From assembly GCA_903824155.1 (NCBI GenBank), contig CAIJVL010000010.1, positions 1-24,792 on the forward strand: a stretch of 24,792 nt of DNA. The letters run 5' to 3'. The first letter of the stretch is position 1. Each line of letters opens with the position of its first letter. Under the pieces are notes generated by a model. The model was given only the letters and a program-made list of their open reading frames with translations. It had not been told where the DNA came from and ran no database searches. The translations under genes and the position numbers were made by a program. The DNA is from Candidatus Adlerbacteria bacterium. Its GTDB lineage: Bacteria; Patescibacteriota; Minisyncoccia; Phycocordibacterales; SBAW01. Of the stretch, positions 14,814-23,019 are shown piece after piece.

Positions 14814-15587
14814 ATGAAAAAGACGACTTATTATTTTTGGAGATTCGCCAATATGTACGGATTTGTGTTGGGGCGGGCCACTCTGGCGCCCTTGCATCTC
14901 CTGCACCTTAACCTTTCGCTGCATGCGTTAGGATACGACAATGCGCGTCATACCGGCGAGGAGTGGTTTGTTAAAAATATTCTTGCAAAGGAAAATCCTG
15001 AAGTTTGCATCGACATAGGTGCAAACGTGGGGGCTTACAGCGAGATGCTGGCCAGGGATACTAAAGCAATCATATATAGTATCGAACCTGCCGGGGCTTC
15101 TTTTGCTGCGCTGCAAAAAACCGCGACTGCATATGCCGGCCGCATACATACCGTTAACGCTGCTATTTCAGACCACAACGGCATGGCAGTGCTGTACTCG
15201 CGCGATGCCCTTTCGGAAAAGGCTACCCTTTCAGAAACCGGCGCAGGCTCTGCGCTGCAGGAAGAGGTACCTCTTAAGACGCTCGACACTTTAGTTAAGG
15301 AGCTTGGCATTACGAAAATAGACTTTATTAAAATAGATACCGAGGGCCACGAGCTGGCGGTATTTAAAGGCATGCAGCAGGTGCTAACGAGTTTGGCGCC
15401 AAAATATATCCAGTTTGAGTTCAACCATGTGCACCTTTACAGCAACACGAGCCTTTACCAACTCGCGCAGCTGCTGCCGGAGTACGAATTGTATCGCCTG
15501 CTCCCGCGCGGTTGGCTGCACATAGACCCCGAAAAACAGTCTTCAAATATATACATGTTTAGCAATATTATTGCCAAAAGAAAGTAA
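14814..15587 (+). CDS. FkbM-family SAM methyltransferase 1
   Basis: 257 residues from ATG 14814 (a GTG at 14808 is an alternative). The FkbM domain (PF05050) shows motif I VCIDIGANVGAYSEMLA, the acidic IYSIEPAGASFAAL, NAAISDHNG, and KIDFIKIDTEGHELAVFKGM, which is the family's hallmark IDTEG motif. Members O-methylate sugars and other small alcohols. The N-terminal ~45 residues are hydrophobic and aromatic without a clear signal. It is next to surface-glycan genes, so capping or decorating a glycan is the likely job; the exact substrate is unknown. It is followed by an 87-base gap before the radical SAM gene. Confidence 0.9.
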   Translation: MKKTTYYFWRFANMYGFVLGRATLAPLHLLHLNLSLHALGYDNARHTGEEWFVKNILAKENPEVCIDIGANVGAYSEMLARDTKAIIYSIEPAGASFAALQKTATAYAGRIHTVNAAISDHNGMAVLYSRDALSEKATLSETGAGSALQEEVPLKTLDTLVKELGITKIDFIKIDTEGHELAVFKGMQQVLTSLAPKYIQFEFNHVHLYSNTSLYQLAQLLPEYELYRLLPRGWLHIDPEKQSSNIYMFSNIIAKRK

Positions 15588-15607
15588 TGGTAAGCCGGGA
15601 CAAATTA

Positions 15608-15616
15608 TGCTAACTT
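15608..15616 (+). promoter_or_regulatory. Possible promoter of the radical SAM gene (TGCTAACTT)
   Basis: TG-C-TAACTT at 15608-15616 would give a leader of about 50 bases before ATG 15675, unlike the near-leaderless neighbours. No convincing -35 is seen. Confidence 0.3.
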
Positions 15617-15660
15617 TGGGGCAGACGAACATCTGAACCGCGTTAACCGTTCACACAGGA

Positions 15661-15667
15661 AAAGGAG
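15661..15667 (+). promoter_or_regulatory. Shine-Dalgarno of the radical SAM gene (AAAGGAG)
   Basis: AAAGGAG, seven bases before ATG 15675, is a near-ideal ribosome binding site and the strongest in the window. Confidence 0.8.
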
Positions 15668-15674
15668 TAGTTAT

Positions 15675-17531
15675 ATGACTGGCACCCTGCCACTCGCGCG
15701 CCGCAAGCGCTTTATGTTTGTGGCACGGTACTTCAGTATCGAGCCGCTCGGCATCCATTACTTAGCAGGCACGCTCCGCGATATGGGGTGGGACTGCCAG
15801 GTTATCCTCGTCAATCACAAGGGCGACGACTACGAGTTTGGACCGCTCTACGAAGCTATCCAAAACTGGCAGCCCAACATTGTCGGCTTTCAGATCTGGA
15901 CCGGCTGGCACTTGCAGTGCTTTGAGGCATGCGACGTAGTGCGCGGCATGGGGGTCCCCGTCGTTATCGGCGGCCCGCATGCAACGTACTTTTACGACGA
16001 CTGCATCAAGCATGCCGACTGGGTGGTCAAGGCAAGCGGCTTCGGCCTTTTGCGCGACACCATCGAAGGCAGGCTGCCCAAAGGCATCCATTTCGACCAA
16101 GGCGGCCGCGAAGAGGTTTTTCCTCTCCCCGACCGGAGCATCATTTACGACCGCTATCCCGAGCTGGCCAGGAGCCCCATCAAAAGCATGTTTGCTTCGG
16201 TGGGCTGCCCGTTTACCTGCACGTATTGTTACGCGCCGACCTTCAACAAGATGCATGGAGGTTTTGCGTTTAATAACCGGCCGGTCGACGAGCTGATCAA
16301 AGAGGCTCTCGCCATTAAGGAAAAGTGGCCGCTTGAGGTGGTGTATTGGCAAGATGACATCTTTGGCTACAAACTCGACTGGGTCAAGGAGTTTGCAAAA
16401 AGGTGGAAACGCGAAGTGGGAGTCAAATTCCACGCGCAGATCCGCCTTGAGCTGACCCGGCATGAGGTGGGCAATGAACGCCTCGACTTGTTTGGCGAGG
16501 CGGGCTGCACGGGCATCACGCTGGCTATCGAATCAGGAAGCCAGTTCATGCGCGACCGGGTGCTTTTCCGGCATATGCCGGAAGACTTGATACTCGAAGG
16601 GTGCGACAGAATCATGAGCCGCGGCATGTCGCTGCGGACCGAACAGATTCTGGCGATCCCCTTCTCGGACCTTGAGACCGACCTTTCGACGCTCGATCTC
16701 AACAACCGGATCAACCCGACCATGGCTTGGTGCTCGCTCTTGGCTCCGTACGGCGGTACCGACATCGGCACCATCTGCAGGAACTTTGGCTTTCATACCA
16801 GCAACAACGACGACCTCGTTGAACGCTCGTATGAAATGAGTACTTTGCAGCATCCGGCCGGCGGCATCAGGGACATCGAGCCCATGGTAGAGAAGCTCGG
16901 GATCAACCCAAGCGCTCCGCCGGCTCTGCAGCCCTTGGTCAACATGCAAGCCGTCCGCAACGATGGTGCTATGGCTGACGTCTTTTATCAAGCAAAGAAA
17001 AAGGACAAAGTCACGGGAACGTTCGTCAACGACGGCGAGCGGCAGCGTGTCGGCACTATCGAGTACCTCGACGAGGCCGACAACGACCGGTATCGCGAGC
17101 AGTCGTGGCGGCTCCAGCGCATGTTCAACTGGCTGGCAAAAATGCCGAAGGCCCGCGAATTGGGCCGCACACTTGCCAACCTCACTCACAACGAGTGGCA
17201 ATGGGAGCGGATCGGACAAGTGACGACCGAACACTTGCGCAAGCAAGTGGGCGGTGCGGAGCTTGACCGGCGCCTTCATGCGCTTGCGCATGAAATGCAT
17301 CTGGAGTCTCCCGAGCAATTGCCCGAGCCTATCAAACAAAATCCCCACACGTTTACGTACTTCGGGGATGGCGGCAGGTTGGCTCAAATGGCATTGGACA
17401 AAGATGTCTTTGGCCCAGAGAACGACGTCGCTGATACTCTCGACCAAGTCAGCACGCTCGGTCGCCGCCACTTGTTTGAAAAGCAGCTGTACAAGATCGG
17501 CACCTCCAAACCGCCGATCGCGACGCAGTAA
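15675..17531 (+). CDS. B12-binding-type radical SAM protein
   Basis: 618 residues. Residues about 15-140 form a cobalamin-binding-like Rossmann domain (IHYLAGTLRDMGWDCQVILV, PNIVGFQIWTG, PVVIGGPHATYF), but the DxHxxG ligand motif is not present; the nearest is VNHKGDD. The radical SAM core follows with CPFTCTYCY (CxxxCxxC for the 4Fe-4S cluster, about residues 178-185), VVYWQDDIFGY, and CTGITLAIESGSQFMRDRVL. A C-terminal region of about 200 residues, charged and helical, has no recognised domain. It belongs to the BchE/B12-rSAM-like class; the substrate is unknown. Codon use is distinctive: Ile is almost always ATC, with ATA nearly absent, and a strong Shine-Dalgarno precedes it. This suggests transfer from another lineage or unusually high translation. 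Confidence 0.87.
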   Translation: MTGTLPLARRKRFMFVARYFSIEPLGIHYLAGTLRDMGWDCQVILVNHKGDDYEFGPLYEAIQNWQPNIVGFQIWTGWHLQCFEACDVVRGMGVPVVIGGPHATYFYDDCIKHADWVVKASGFGLLRDTIEGRLPKGIHFDQGGREEVFPLPDRSIIYDRYPELARSPIKSMFASVGCPFTCTYCYAPTFNKMHGGFAFNNRPVDELIKEALAIKEKWPLEVVYWQDDIFGYKLDWVKEFAKRWKREVGVKFHAQIRLELTRHEVGNERLDLFGEAGCTGITLAIESGSQFMRDRVLFRHMPEDLILEGCDRIMSRGMSLRTEQILAIPFSDLETDLSTLDLNNRINPTMAWCSLLAPYGGTDIGTICRNFGFHTSNNDDLVERSYEMSTLQHPAGGIRDIEPMVEKLGINPSAPPALQPLVNMQAVRNDGAMADVFYQAKKKDKVTGTFVNDGERQRVGTIEYLDEADNDRYREQSWRLQRMFNWLAKMPKARELGRTLANLTHNEWQWERIGQVTTEHLRKQVGGAELDRRLHALAHEMHLESPEQLPEPIKQNPHTFTYFGDGGRLAQMALDKDVFGPENDVADTLDQVSTLGRRHLFEKQLYKIGTSKPPIATQ

Positions 17532-17535
17532 CAAC

Positions 17536-17569
17536 AAGGCTGTCCCACAGGACAGCCTTTTTCTTTATA
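17536..17569 (+). terminator. Rho-independent terminator of the radical SAM gene
   Basis: AAGGCTGTCC (17536-17545) pairs with GGACAGCCTT (17550-17559) around loop CACA, followed by a T-rich run interrupted by one C. It also overlaps the 3' end of the convergent FkbM gene 2. Confidence 0.88.
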
Positions 17570-18287
17570 TAATAGCTGGCTTGAGCAAAAGGTTAAGCAC
17601 GGTGTTTCTTTTTGCTTTTGCAATAAGATCGGCATCGCTCATCGGACCGTCTTCAATGTCTTCGATTGACCAGCCTAAGTTTCGAATGCCATTTAAAAAA
17701 TCCTGCGGGCTTGAACCTTGGCGCTCATGCGCTGCAGGATTTAATTCACAAATAATAAGCCCGTGATGGGTCATCCCTTTGAGCGCTTTTAATTCGGCCC
17801 CTTCAACGTCTATTTTGCACAAGTCATAGACAGCAGTGCATTGCACTGCACGCACCGAGTGTTTAACCGTTGGCGCATCTATAACGCTCTCAAGCGTCGA
17901 GTTAGTGCCTGCACCTCCTGTAACCACATAAAAATCAATCGTACCTTCGTGATCAGACACGGCAGCCTTGTGTACTTCTGCGGTAACTCCATTTATGTGC
18001 AAGTTGCGCTTGAGGCGGCTAAACGAAGTCTCGTCCGGTTCGTAAGAAATAACTTTCGCCCCACATTTTGCGGCCAACACCGAATAGTAACCATAGTTAG
18101 CGCCGATATCTACAAAGGTTTGTCCGGGCTTTAACGTATCCTTGATAAACTTTGCGGTCGCCGGCTCATTCCAGCCATGTTTGGCATTTTGCAGGTTAGT
18201 GCCAAAAAACCACATGCCATCAACGGGCAGCGGAAGCGCCCACCAAGAACGCACCGTTATATTTCCTTTGATATCTCGCAATCGCAT
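17565..18287 (-). CDS. FkbM-family SAM methyltransferase 2
   Basis: 240 residues. FkbM domain: FVDIGANYGYYSVLAAKCG (motif I), VISYEPDETSFSRLKRNL, KAAVSDHEGTIDFYVV, and LCKIDVEGAELKALKGM, the IDVEG signature. It is only distantly similar to the genes at 14814 and 24476, so these are not recent duplicates. Members methylate sugar or related hydroxyls. It is transcribed alone on the minus strand, divergent from the MBOAT gene with 33 bases between starts, and preceded by a TGCTACACT extended -10 seven bases from ATG. Substrate unknown. Confidence 0.9.
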   Translation of the reverse strand: MRLRDIKGNITVRSWWALPLPVDGMWFFGTNLQNAKHGWNEPATAKFIKDTLKPGQTFVDIGANYGYYSVLAAKCGAKVISYEPDETSFSRLKRNLHINGVTAEVHKAAVSDHEGTIDFYVVTGGAGTNSTLESVIDAPTVKHSVRAVQCTAVYDLCKIDVEGAELKALKGMTHHGLIICELNPAAHERQGSSPQDFLNGIRNLGWSIEDIEDGPMSDADLIAKAKRNTVLNLLLKPAII

Positions 18288-18294
18288 GAATTGT

Positions 18295-18300
18295 AGTGTA
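18295..18300 (-). promoter_or_regulatory. Extended -10 box of FkbM methyltransferase 2 (TGCTACACT)
   Basis: TG-C-TACACT on the minus strand, seven bases before ATG 18287; identical to the murB box. The 33-base divergent spacer to the MBOAT start must hold signals for both genes. Confidence 0.5.
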
Positions 18301-18320
18301 GCATAAGACCCAAAAGTAAT

Positions 18321-19784
18321 ATGTCGTTTATATCGCTTTCCTTTTTAGTCTTTTTTCCGGTCGTCACTATCCTGTATTTTTGGACCCCGCAAAAGTGGCG
18401 TTGGCTGCTTTTGCTGATTGCCAGCTGCATCTTTTACATGGCCTTTATACCGGCCTATATTTTAGTGCTTTTTGCGCTCATTGTGGTCGACTATACCGCC
18501 GGCCGCTTGCTCGAGCACGCCACGGGCAAGCACCGCAAGTACATTTTGCTCGTAAGTATACTCTCTACCGTTGGAGTACTTTTTGTATTTAAATATTTTA
18601 ACTTTGTTAACGTTAACGTCGCCGCGCTTGCTTCATTTTTAGATTGGAAGTACCCCATAGGCGCCCTCTCTCTTGCGCTGCCACTCGGCCTCTCCTTCCA
18701 CACCTTTCAAAGCCTTAGCTATGTTATCGAGGTGTACCGCGGCAAGTTTAAGCCCGAGCATCATTTTGGCATCTATGCCTTGTACGTGATGTTTTACCCG
18801 CAATTGGTGGCAGGCCCTATTGAGCGGCCGCAGCAGTTGCTGCCGCAATTTTACGAAACACACGCGTTTGACTATGACCGCGTAAAGGCCGGCCTCATAC
18901 GCATGGTCTGGGGCTTCTTTAAAAAGATGGCCGTTGCAGACAACCTGGCACTACTGGTTAATGGCCCGTATGCAAATCCCGCGCACTACGATGCATTGTC
19001 GCTTGCGGTAGCCAGCGTAGCTTTTACGTTGCAGTTGTACTTCGACTTTTCAGCATACTGCGACATCGCGCTCGGCGCCGCGCAAGTCATGGGCTTTACC
19101 CTGGTCGAAAACTTTAACCGCCCGTTTGCCTCCAAGTCGATAGCCGAGTTATGGCGCCGCTGGCATATTTCCCTTTCCAGCTGGTTTAGAGACTATTTTT
19201 ACTATCCGCTGGTGCTTTCGCAAAAAAAGGTCACGCCGGTCAAAATTTATGCGGCAGTGCTGCTTACTTTTTTAGTGACCGGCTTTTGGCACGGCGCCAA
19301 CTGGACCTTTGGCATCTTTGGCCTGTTGCACGGTTTTTACATAGTCTTTGGAGGTATCACCGAAAAGGCCCGGCAAAAGCTTGTTGCAGCAGCCGGTCTC
19401 GTGCGCATACCGCGTATATATAGAGCCCTGCAAGCCAGTATCATTTTTGCCCTTTTTACTGTCACATGCGTATTTTTCCGCGCAATCACAGTAGCCGATG
19501 CGTGGTACATTTTGGCACACATACTAAGCGGCGCTCCCCATCTGATGAGCCGTGCCAACTTGGCTCAACTGCCGGTCCTGGCCCCTACGCGCATTCTGGC
19601 AACAGCATTTGTATTATCTGCATTTATATTTTGGTGCGAATATCTGGGTCGGAATGACAGCATATTTGCCACGCTTGCCCGCCAGCACACCATAGTCCGT
19701 TGGGGGTTTTATTTTGCAATTATCTATCTGACTATTTCTTTAAACGTAAATACCGGCTCGCAGTTTATCTACTTCCAATTCTAA
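18321..19784 (+). CDS. MBOAT-family membrane O-acyltransferase (AlgI/PatA/DltB-like)
   Basis: 487 residues with about eleven membrane helices. Seen: LPLGLSFHTFQSLSYVIEVY, FYPQLVAGPIERPQQLLPQ, LQLYFDFSAYCDIALGAA, ELWRRWHISLSSWFRDYFYY (His282) and GFWHGANWTFGIFGLLHG with the conserved catalytic-type His324. These are the core blocks of AlgI, PatA and DltB, which pass an acyl group across the membrane to an extracellular polymer with the help of an SGNH-type partner. Two SGNH proteins follow at once: stop TAA, one base, ATG of the first. The cytoplasmic donor may be acetyl-CoA or an acyl carrier protein; the convergent operon at 21761-24411 encodes a candidate ACP. Confidence 0.95.
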   Translation: MSFISLSFLVFFPVVTILYFWTPQKWRWLLLLIASCIFYMAFIPAYILVLFALIVVDYTAGRLLEHATGKHRKYILLVSILSTVGVLFVFKYFNFVNVNVAALASFLDWKYPIGALSLALPLGLSFHTFQSLSYVIEVYRGKFKPEHHFGIYALYVMFYPQLVAGPIERPQQLLPQFYETHAFDYDRVKAGLIRMVWGFFKKMAVADNLALLVNGPYANPAHYDALSLAVASVAFTLQLYFDFSAYCDIALGAAQVMGFTLVENFNRPFASKSIAELWRRWHISLSSWFRDYFYYPLVLSQKKVTPVKIYAAVLLTFLVTGFWHGANWTFGIFGLLHGFYIVFGGITEKARQKLVAAAGLVRIPRIYRALQASIIFALFTVTCVFFRAITVADAWYILAHILSGAPHLMSRANLAQLPVLAPTRILATAFVLSAFIFWCEYLGRNDSIFATLARQHTIVRWGFYFAIIYLTISLNVNTGSQFIYFQF

Positions 19785-19785
19785 T

Positions 19786-20775
19786 ATGAAGCGGCCCACG
19801 GTAAGGACACTATGGTTCAAGCTTGCATTGGTATTCGGTCCCTTTATTCTTTTTTTTATCAGTGTATTAGTGCGCGTTCCCTACGCAACCTATCAGCAAC
19901 AATTTTTGGCGGAGGATAAAATTCAAAAGCTTGTCCTTGACGCGTCGTCAACGCCTCAGGTTATTGTAGACGGCGACTCGCGCGCGCAAGATAATTTTAT
20001 ACCTGCCATTTTTACTAAAGAGACTGGCCTTAGCTCGGTAAACGTAGGAGCCGGAGACCTCATGCTCGCTCAGGCATATGACACTTTGCAGCATACGGGG
20101 GTGCTTAACCATGCACAGCTTATTATCATCAGCGTGAGCATGTATGACATTAACGACACCCAAGGTCACAACCAGTTTATTGATACAACGATCATCGACA
20201 ATGAGCCTTGGGGAATGCAAAAAATAAAGGATCTAATTACCTACTACAACAGCTACATAACTTTTTACCTTACCTATACCAAAAGTTTGATGCGCTTTGC
20301 TCATTTTGATTATCAGCATATGAGCCCGGCTCTTGTACAAACCAGCGGTTACCTTGCGGATACTACCGACGTACTGACGCCACCTCACAACGGAGCCGCC
20401 CCTTTTGACCCGCTGGGTTGGTATGCCGACCTGCGCCTGAGAGGCCTGCGCCAACAAGCGTTTGTTAAGGCGATACAGGGGTTTGGGGCCACCAACGATA
20501 CGGTCGTTTTGTATATAGGTCCCGTCGCCCCACTGGGCAAAATGGTCAACGCCGGCACCAAGGCCGATCCCGCAGATGTTTATTTTGCACAGGTAATTAC
20601 CGACGCCATTGCCCCCTATCCCAATATCCACTTCATAAACTTTGAGGCAAGCGACACTTCAAGCATCCTGCCCAACCAAGCCTTTGGAGACTATGTACAC
20701 CTTAACGAGTCCGGCGCGACGGTATTTAGCAAGCTACTTGCGGACACTCTTAAAAAAGAAGGCATTATCAAGTAA
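19786..20775 (+). CDS. Membrane-anchored SGNH-hydrolase-like protein (paralogue 2)
   Basis: 329 residues: signal anchor LALVFGPFILFFISVLV (residues about 13-29), then an extracytoplasmic SGNH-type domain with IVDGDSRAQDNF (Ser65), VSMYDINDT, NEPWG, YIGPVAPLG, and FGDYVHLNESG (Asp302, His305). Its start follows the MBOAT stop by one base, so the two are very likely made together, as AlgI pairs with AlgJ/AlgX and DltB with DltD. It differs from paralogues 1 and 3 in block I (AQDN in place of AEAN), suggesting a distinct role. It probably transfers or trims acyl groups on the glycan outside the membrane. Confidence 0.88.
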   Translation: MKRPTVRTLWFKLALVFGPFILFFISVLVRVPYATYQQQFLAEDKIQKLVLDASSTPQVIVDGDSRAQDNFIPAIFTKETGLSSVNVGAGDLMLAQAYDTLQHTGVLNHAQLIIISVSMYDINDTQGHNQFIDTTIIDNEPWGMQKIKDLITYYNSYITFYLTYTKSLMRFAHFDYQHMSPALVQTSGYLADTTDVLTPPHNGAAPFDPLGWYADLRLRGLRQQAFVKAIQGFGATNDTVVLYIGPVAPLGKMVNAGTKADPADVYFAQVITDAIAPYPNIHFINFEASDTSSILPNQAFGDYVHLNESGATVFSKLLADTLKKEGIIK

Positions 20776-20780
20776 CTGGT

Positions 20781-21758
20781 ATGCAATTAGGGATCAAAAA
20801 GTTATGTAGCAAGCTTGCGCTGGTCGCACTACCTTTCTTACTATTCTTTATCCTCATAAGCGTGCGCACGCCGTATGTACTCTACATACAACAAGCTAGT
20901 ATGGACGATAAAGTTGCCAAACTCGTGTTGGACGCCCCAAAAACTCCGGAGGTTATCATTGCCGGCGACTCGCGAGCCGAAGCCAATCTTATTCCATCGG
21001 CATTTACACAAGAGAGTGGATACACCTCAACAAACGTCGCCGTTGGAGGTACCTCACTTACTCAAGCCTATACGGCGCTTGCCGGAGGCGGAGTGTTTAA
21101 TAGAAAACCGCTCATCATACTCAGCGTTAGCGCCTATGATATTAACGACGCTCTTTTTGACGTACAGCACGACGACCTGCAAGTTGTCGAAAACGAGCCG
21201 TGGGGAGCGCAAAAGATCAAAGACGCGCTCAAATATTACAAAGCATTTGCCGGCTATTACCTCATCCATTTTAAAAATGTACTTTCTTTCAATAGCGTCG
21301 ATAATATACACATTACCGCGGCACAGCTGCAAACAGGAGGTTATGTACCCCAAAGCGGCGTCCTAAACGTACTCGCAGGCACTCCTGCCAACCCGGATAC
21401 TGCGTGGTACGCCGGCGCACGCACCGGCGGTCTTCATCAAGCAGAATTTATACGCTCGCTTAAAACGCTGGGCGCTACGGGAGTTCCTATAGTCATATAT
21501 ATCGGCCCAACTGCACCGCTATGGAGCGAAGAGAACGAAAGCCAAACTATCCAAACAATAGACAAGCAATTTGCGCAGATCATTTCGCAAACCATAGCTC
21601 CTTACCCAAACATGCACTTTATAGACTTTCAGGACCGGGTAAATCCTGACCTTCCGAACAACCTATTCGTAGACCGCATACACCTAACCGAAGCTGGAGC
21701 GGCAACGTTCAGCACAGTACTGGCAGACACGCTTAAAAAGGATGGGATTATTAAGTAG
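20781..21758 (+). CDS. Membrane-anchored SGNH-hydrolase-like protein (paralogue 3)
   Basis: 325 residues: anchor LALVALPFLLFFILISV, then IIAGDSRAEANL (Ser64), ILSVSAYDINDAL, ENEPWGAQKIKDALKYY, YIGPTAPLW, and FVDRIHLTEAG (Asp298, His301). It begins five bases after paralogue 2 and shares its LKKDGIIK/LKKEGIIK C-terminus, which points to tandem duplication; block I is closer to paralogue 1. It ends two bases from the convergent SDR gene, and no terminator is seen between them. The role is the same as for paralogue 2, with possible division between transferase and esterase. Confidence 0.88.
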   Translation: MQLGIKKLCSKLALVALPFLLFFILISVRTPYVLYIQQASMDDKVAKLVLDAPKTPEVIIAGDSRAEANLIPSAFTQESGYTSTNVAVGGTSLTQAYTALAGGGVFNRKPLIILSVSAYDINDALFDVQHDDLQVVENEPWGAQKIKDALKYYKAFAGYYLIHFKNVLSFNSVDNIHITAAQLQTGGYVPQSGVLNVLAGTPANPDTAWYAGARTGGLHQAEFIRSLKTLGATGVPIVIYIGPTAPLWSEENESQTIQTIDKQFAQIISQTIAPYPNMHFIDFQDRVNPDLPNNLFVDRIHLTEAGAATFSTVLADTLKKDGIIK

Positions 21759-21760
21759 AC

Positions 21761-22366
21761 TTATCTTTGTTGCCCGCACAAGTCGGCAATTTCTGTAGCT
21801 ACTTGTTCTAGCGGTTTGGACTTTGCGGCAAAAAAGCTCCGCACCTGCTCGGGCAAGTCGCTGTTTAACCCGCCGGGGAGAAATCCTATACTACATAACT
21901 CGGTGCGAAAGGGCGCGTGCAACCCATGTACAAATGCTTCCATCTCTTTTTTTGCATCAATGTAGCCTCCCATCTTCAACTCTCCAGCGCTTTTAGTAGC
22001 ATCACTGGTTATGGCAATAAATACACCGCAGGTCAGTATATGTGGAGCTATCGCCTCAAACAGATTTTTAGCGCCCGTAACGGCAACTGATTTTTCTTTT
22101 TCGATAGAGTCTGCGGTTGCTTCATCTTTGGCAATTCTCTCCAGAGGCGCCGCCGCCGCATGAATGGCGGCACATATCGGCCCAAACGCACGCACCGCCT
22201 TTTGTACGGCGTTTTGTACCGACACGGCATCAGTTACATCACAAGGAAATTGTTTAGACGAGCGGGACAAAGACGCCACTTCCCATCCGCGGCTTACCAG
22301 TTCTTTAGTTATTGCTGTACCCAGGTAGCCGTTGCCTCCGGTAATCAGGGCGAGTTTCTTTTGCAT
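21761..22366 (-). CDS. Short-chain dehydrogenase/reductase, short form
   Basis: 201 residues, some 45 shorter than a classical SDR. The Rossmann start is LALITGGNGYLGTAITKEL (TGGNGYLG, a variant of TGxxxGxG), then FPCDVTDAVSVQNAV and IHAAAAPLE (replacing NNAG). The catalytic YxxxK is Tyr135-I-D-A-Lys139 and the region before it is ITSDATKSAGELKMGGY. The C-terminal substrate loop is short. It is the last gene of the AcpS-FkbH-ACP-MaoC-SDR operon, four bases after the MaoC stop, so a carrier-bound beta-keto or hydroxyacyl group is the likely substrate (inference). Alternatively it modifies a sugar. Confidence 0.85.
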   Translation of the reverse strand: MQKKLALITGGNGYLGTAITKELVSRGWEVASLSRSSKQFPCDVTDAVSVQNAVQKAVRAFGPICAAIHAAAAPLERIAKDEATADSIEKEKSVAVTGAKNLFEAIAPHILTCGVFIAITSDATKSAGELKMGGYIDAKKEMEAFVHGLHAPFRTELCSIGFLPGGLNSDLPEQVRSFFAAKSKPLEQVATEIADLCGQQR

Positions 22367-22370
22367 ATAA

Positions 22371-22790
22371 TTAGTTAAGGACTTGGATCGTTGCCACGCC
22401 CGTTACCGCTTCCTCACCGCCTTTGGTAATGACCGTAGCGATTGTGAGTATCCGCGTCGAATCGCTTTTTGTTGCAACGGCGCCGGTCACGCGTACGGTA
22501 TCTCCGGCAAAGACGGGCTTTTTAAATTGCAGCGTTTGGCCCAAGTAGAGGCATCGCTTGCCCGGCAAATGCATACCGACTAAGGTTGAAAGGAGGCTGG
22601 CCAAAAACATGCCGTGCACGAGCGGTTTTCCAAACTGCGTTCGCGCGGCATACTCTTCGTTTACATGCAGCGGATTAGTATCGCCGGTCAGGTTTGCAAA
22701 CGCTGCGATATCCCCGGCGGTAATAGTGCGCTCAAAATGCGCCGAGTCTCCTGCGGCAATATCTTTAAAAAGCAGATCTTTTGCCTCCAT
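22371..22790 (-). CDS. MaoC-like (R)-enoyl hydratase/dehydratase
   Basis: 139 residues, a single hot-dog domain. Hydratase motif: FANLTGDTNPLHVNEEYA, with Asp37 and His42 as the expected catalytic pair, then FGKPLVHGMFLASLLSTLVG and LQFKKPVFAGDTVRVTG, as in PhaJ/FabZ-type R-hydratases (PF01575). These add water to, or remove it from, enoyl/(R)-3-hydroxyacyl thioesters on CoA or ACP. ATG 22790 follows the ACP stop by one base (TAA, T, ATG), so coupling with the carrier protein is tight. Upstream in-frame ATG 22880 would overlap most of the ACP gene and is rejected. Confidence 0.9.
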   Translation of the reverse strand: MEAKDLLFKDIAAGDSAHFERTITAGDIAAFANLTGDTNPLHVNEEYAARTQFGKPLVHGMFLASLLSTLVGMHLPGKRCLYLGQTLQFKKPVFAGDTVRVTGAVATKSDSTRILTIATVITKGGEEAVTGVATIQVLN

Positions 22791-22791
22791 A

Positions 22792-23019
22792 TTATTTTTT
22801 ACCGCGCTCTTCAACCAACGTGCGCAGATCGCCAAGGTTTTTGGCCTGCAAGACTTCGTCCATGCTAAATGACATCTCAAAATTCTCTTCTAGTTTGGAT
22901 ATAAAAATAAGATAATTCATCGAGTCCCAGTCGGGCACGTCGGTGCTTGCAAGGTTGTCGCGGATATCCGCCTCGGGTATATGCAGTATTTCGACTACCA
23001 ATTCGTTAAATGTTTTCAT
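22792..23019 (-). CDS. Acyl carrier protein (stand-alone)
   Basis: 75 residues from Met at 23019, acidic, helical. The phosphopantetheine site is DVPDWDSMNYLIFI with Ser33 in a DSM context (the usual DSL), followed by LEENFEMSFSMDEVLQAKNL, the helix II-III region of ACPs. It has no ketosynthase or other fatty-acid gene beside it. It starts inside the 3' end of the FkbH-like gene (14-base overlap) and is followed at once by MaoC, and AcpS is encoded at the head of the same operon. It is therefore a dedicated carrier for one acyl group rather than a general fatty-acid ACP (inference). ATG 23061 is rejected because it adds residues unlike any ACP. Confidence 0.92.
   Translation of the reverse strand: MKTFNELVVEILHIPEADIRDNLASTDVPDWDSMNYLIFISKLEENFEMSFSMDEVLQAKNLGDLRTLVEERGKK

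Noticed and set aside
16533..17537. 334-codon minus-strand frame opposite the radical SAM gene
   Set aside because: The plus strand has CxxxCxxC, a strong Shine-Dalgarno and a terminator; the minus frame has no start signal and no domain.
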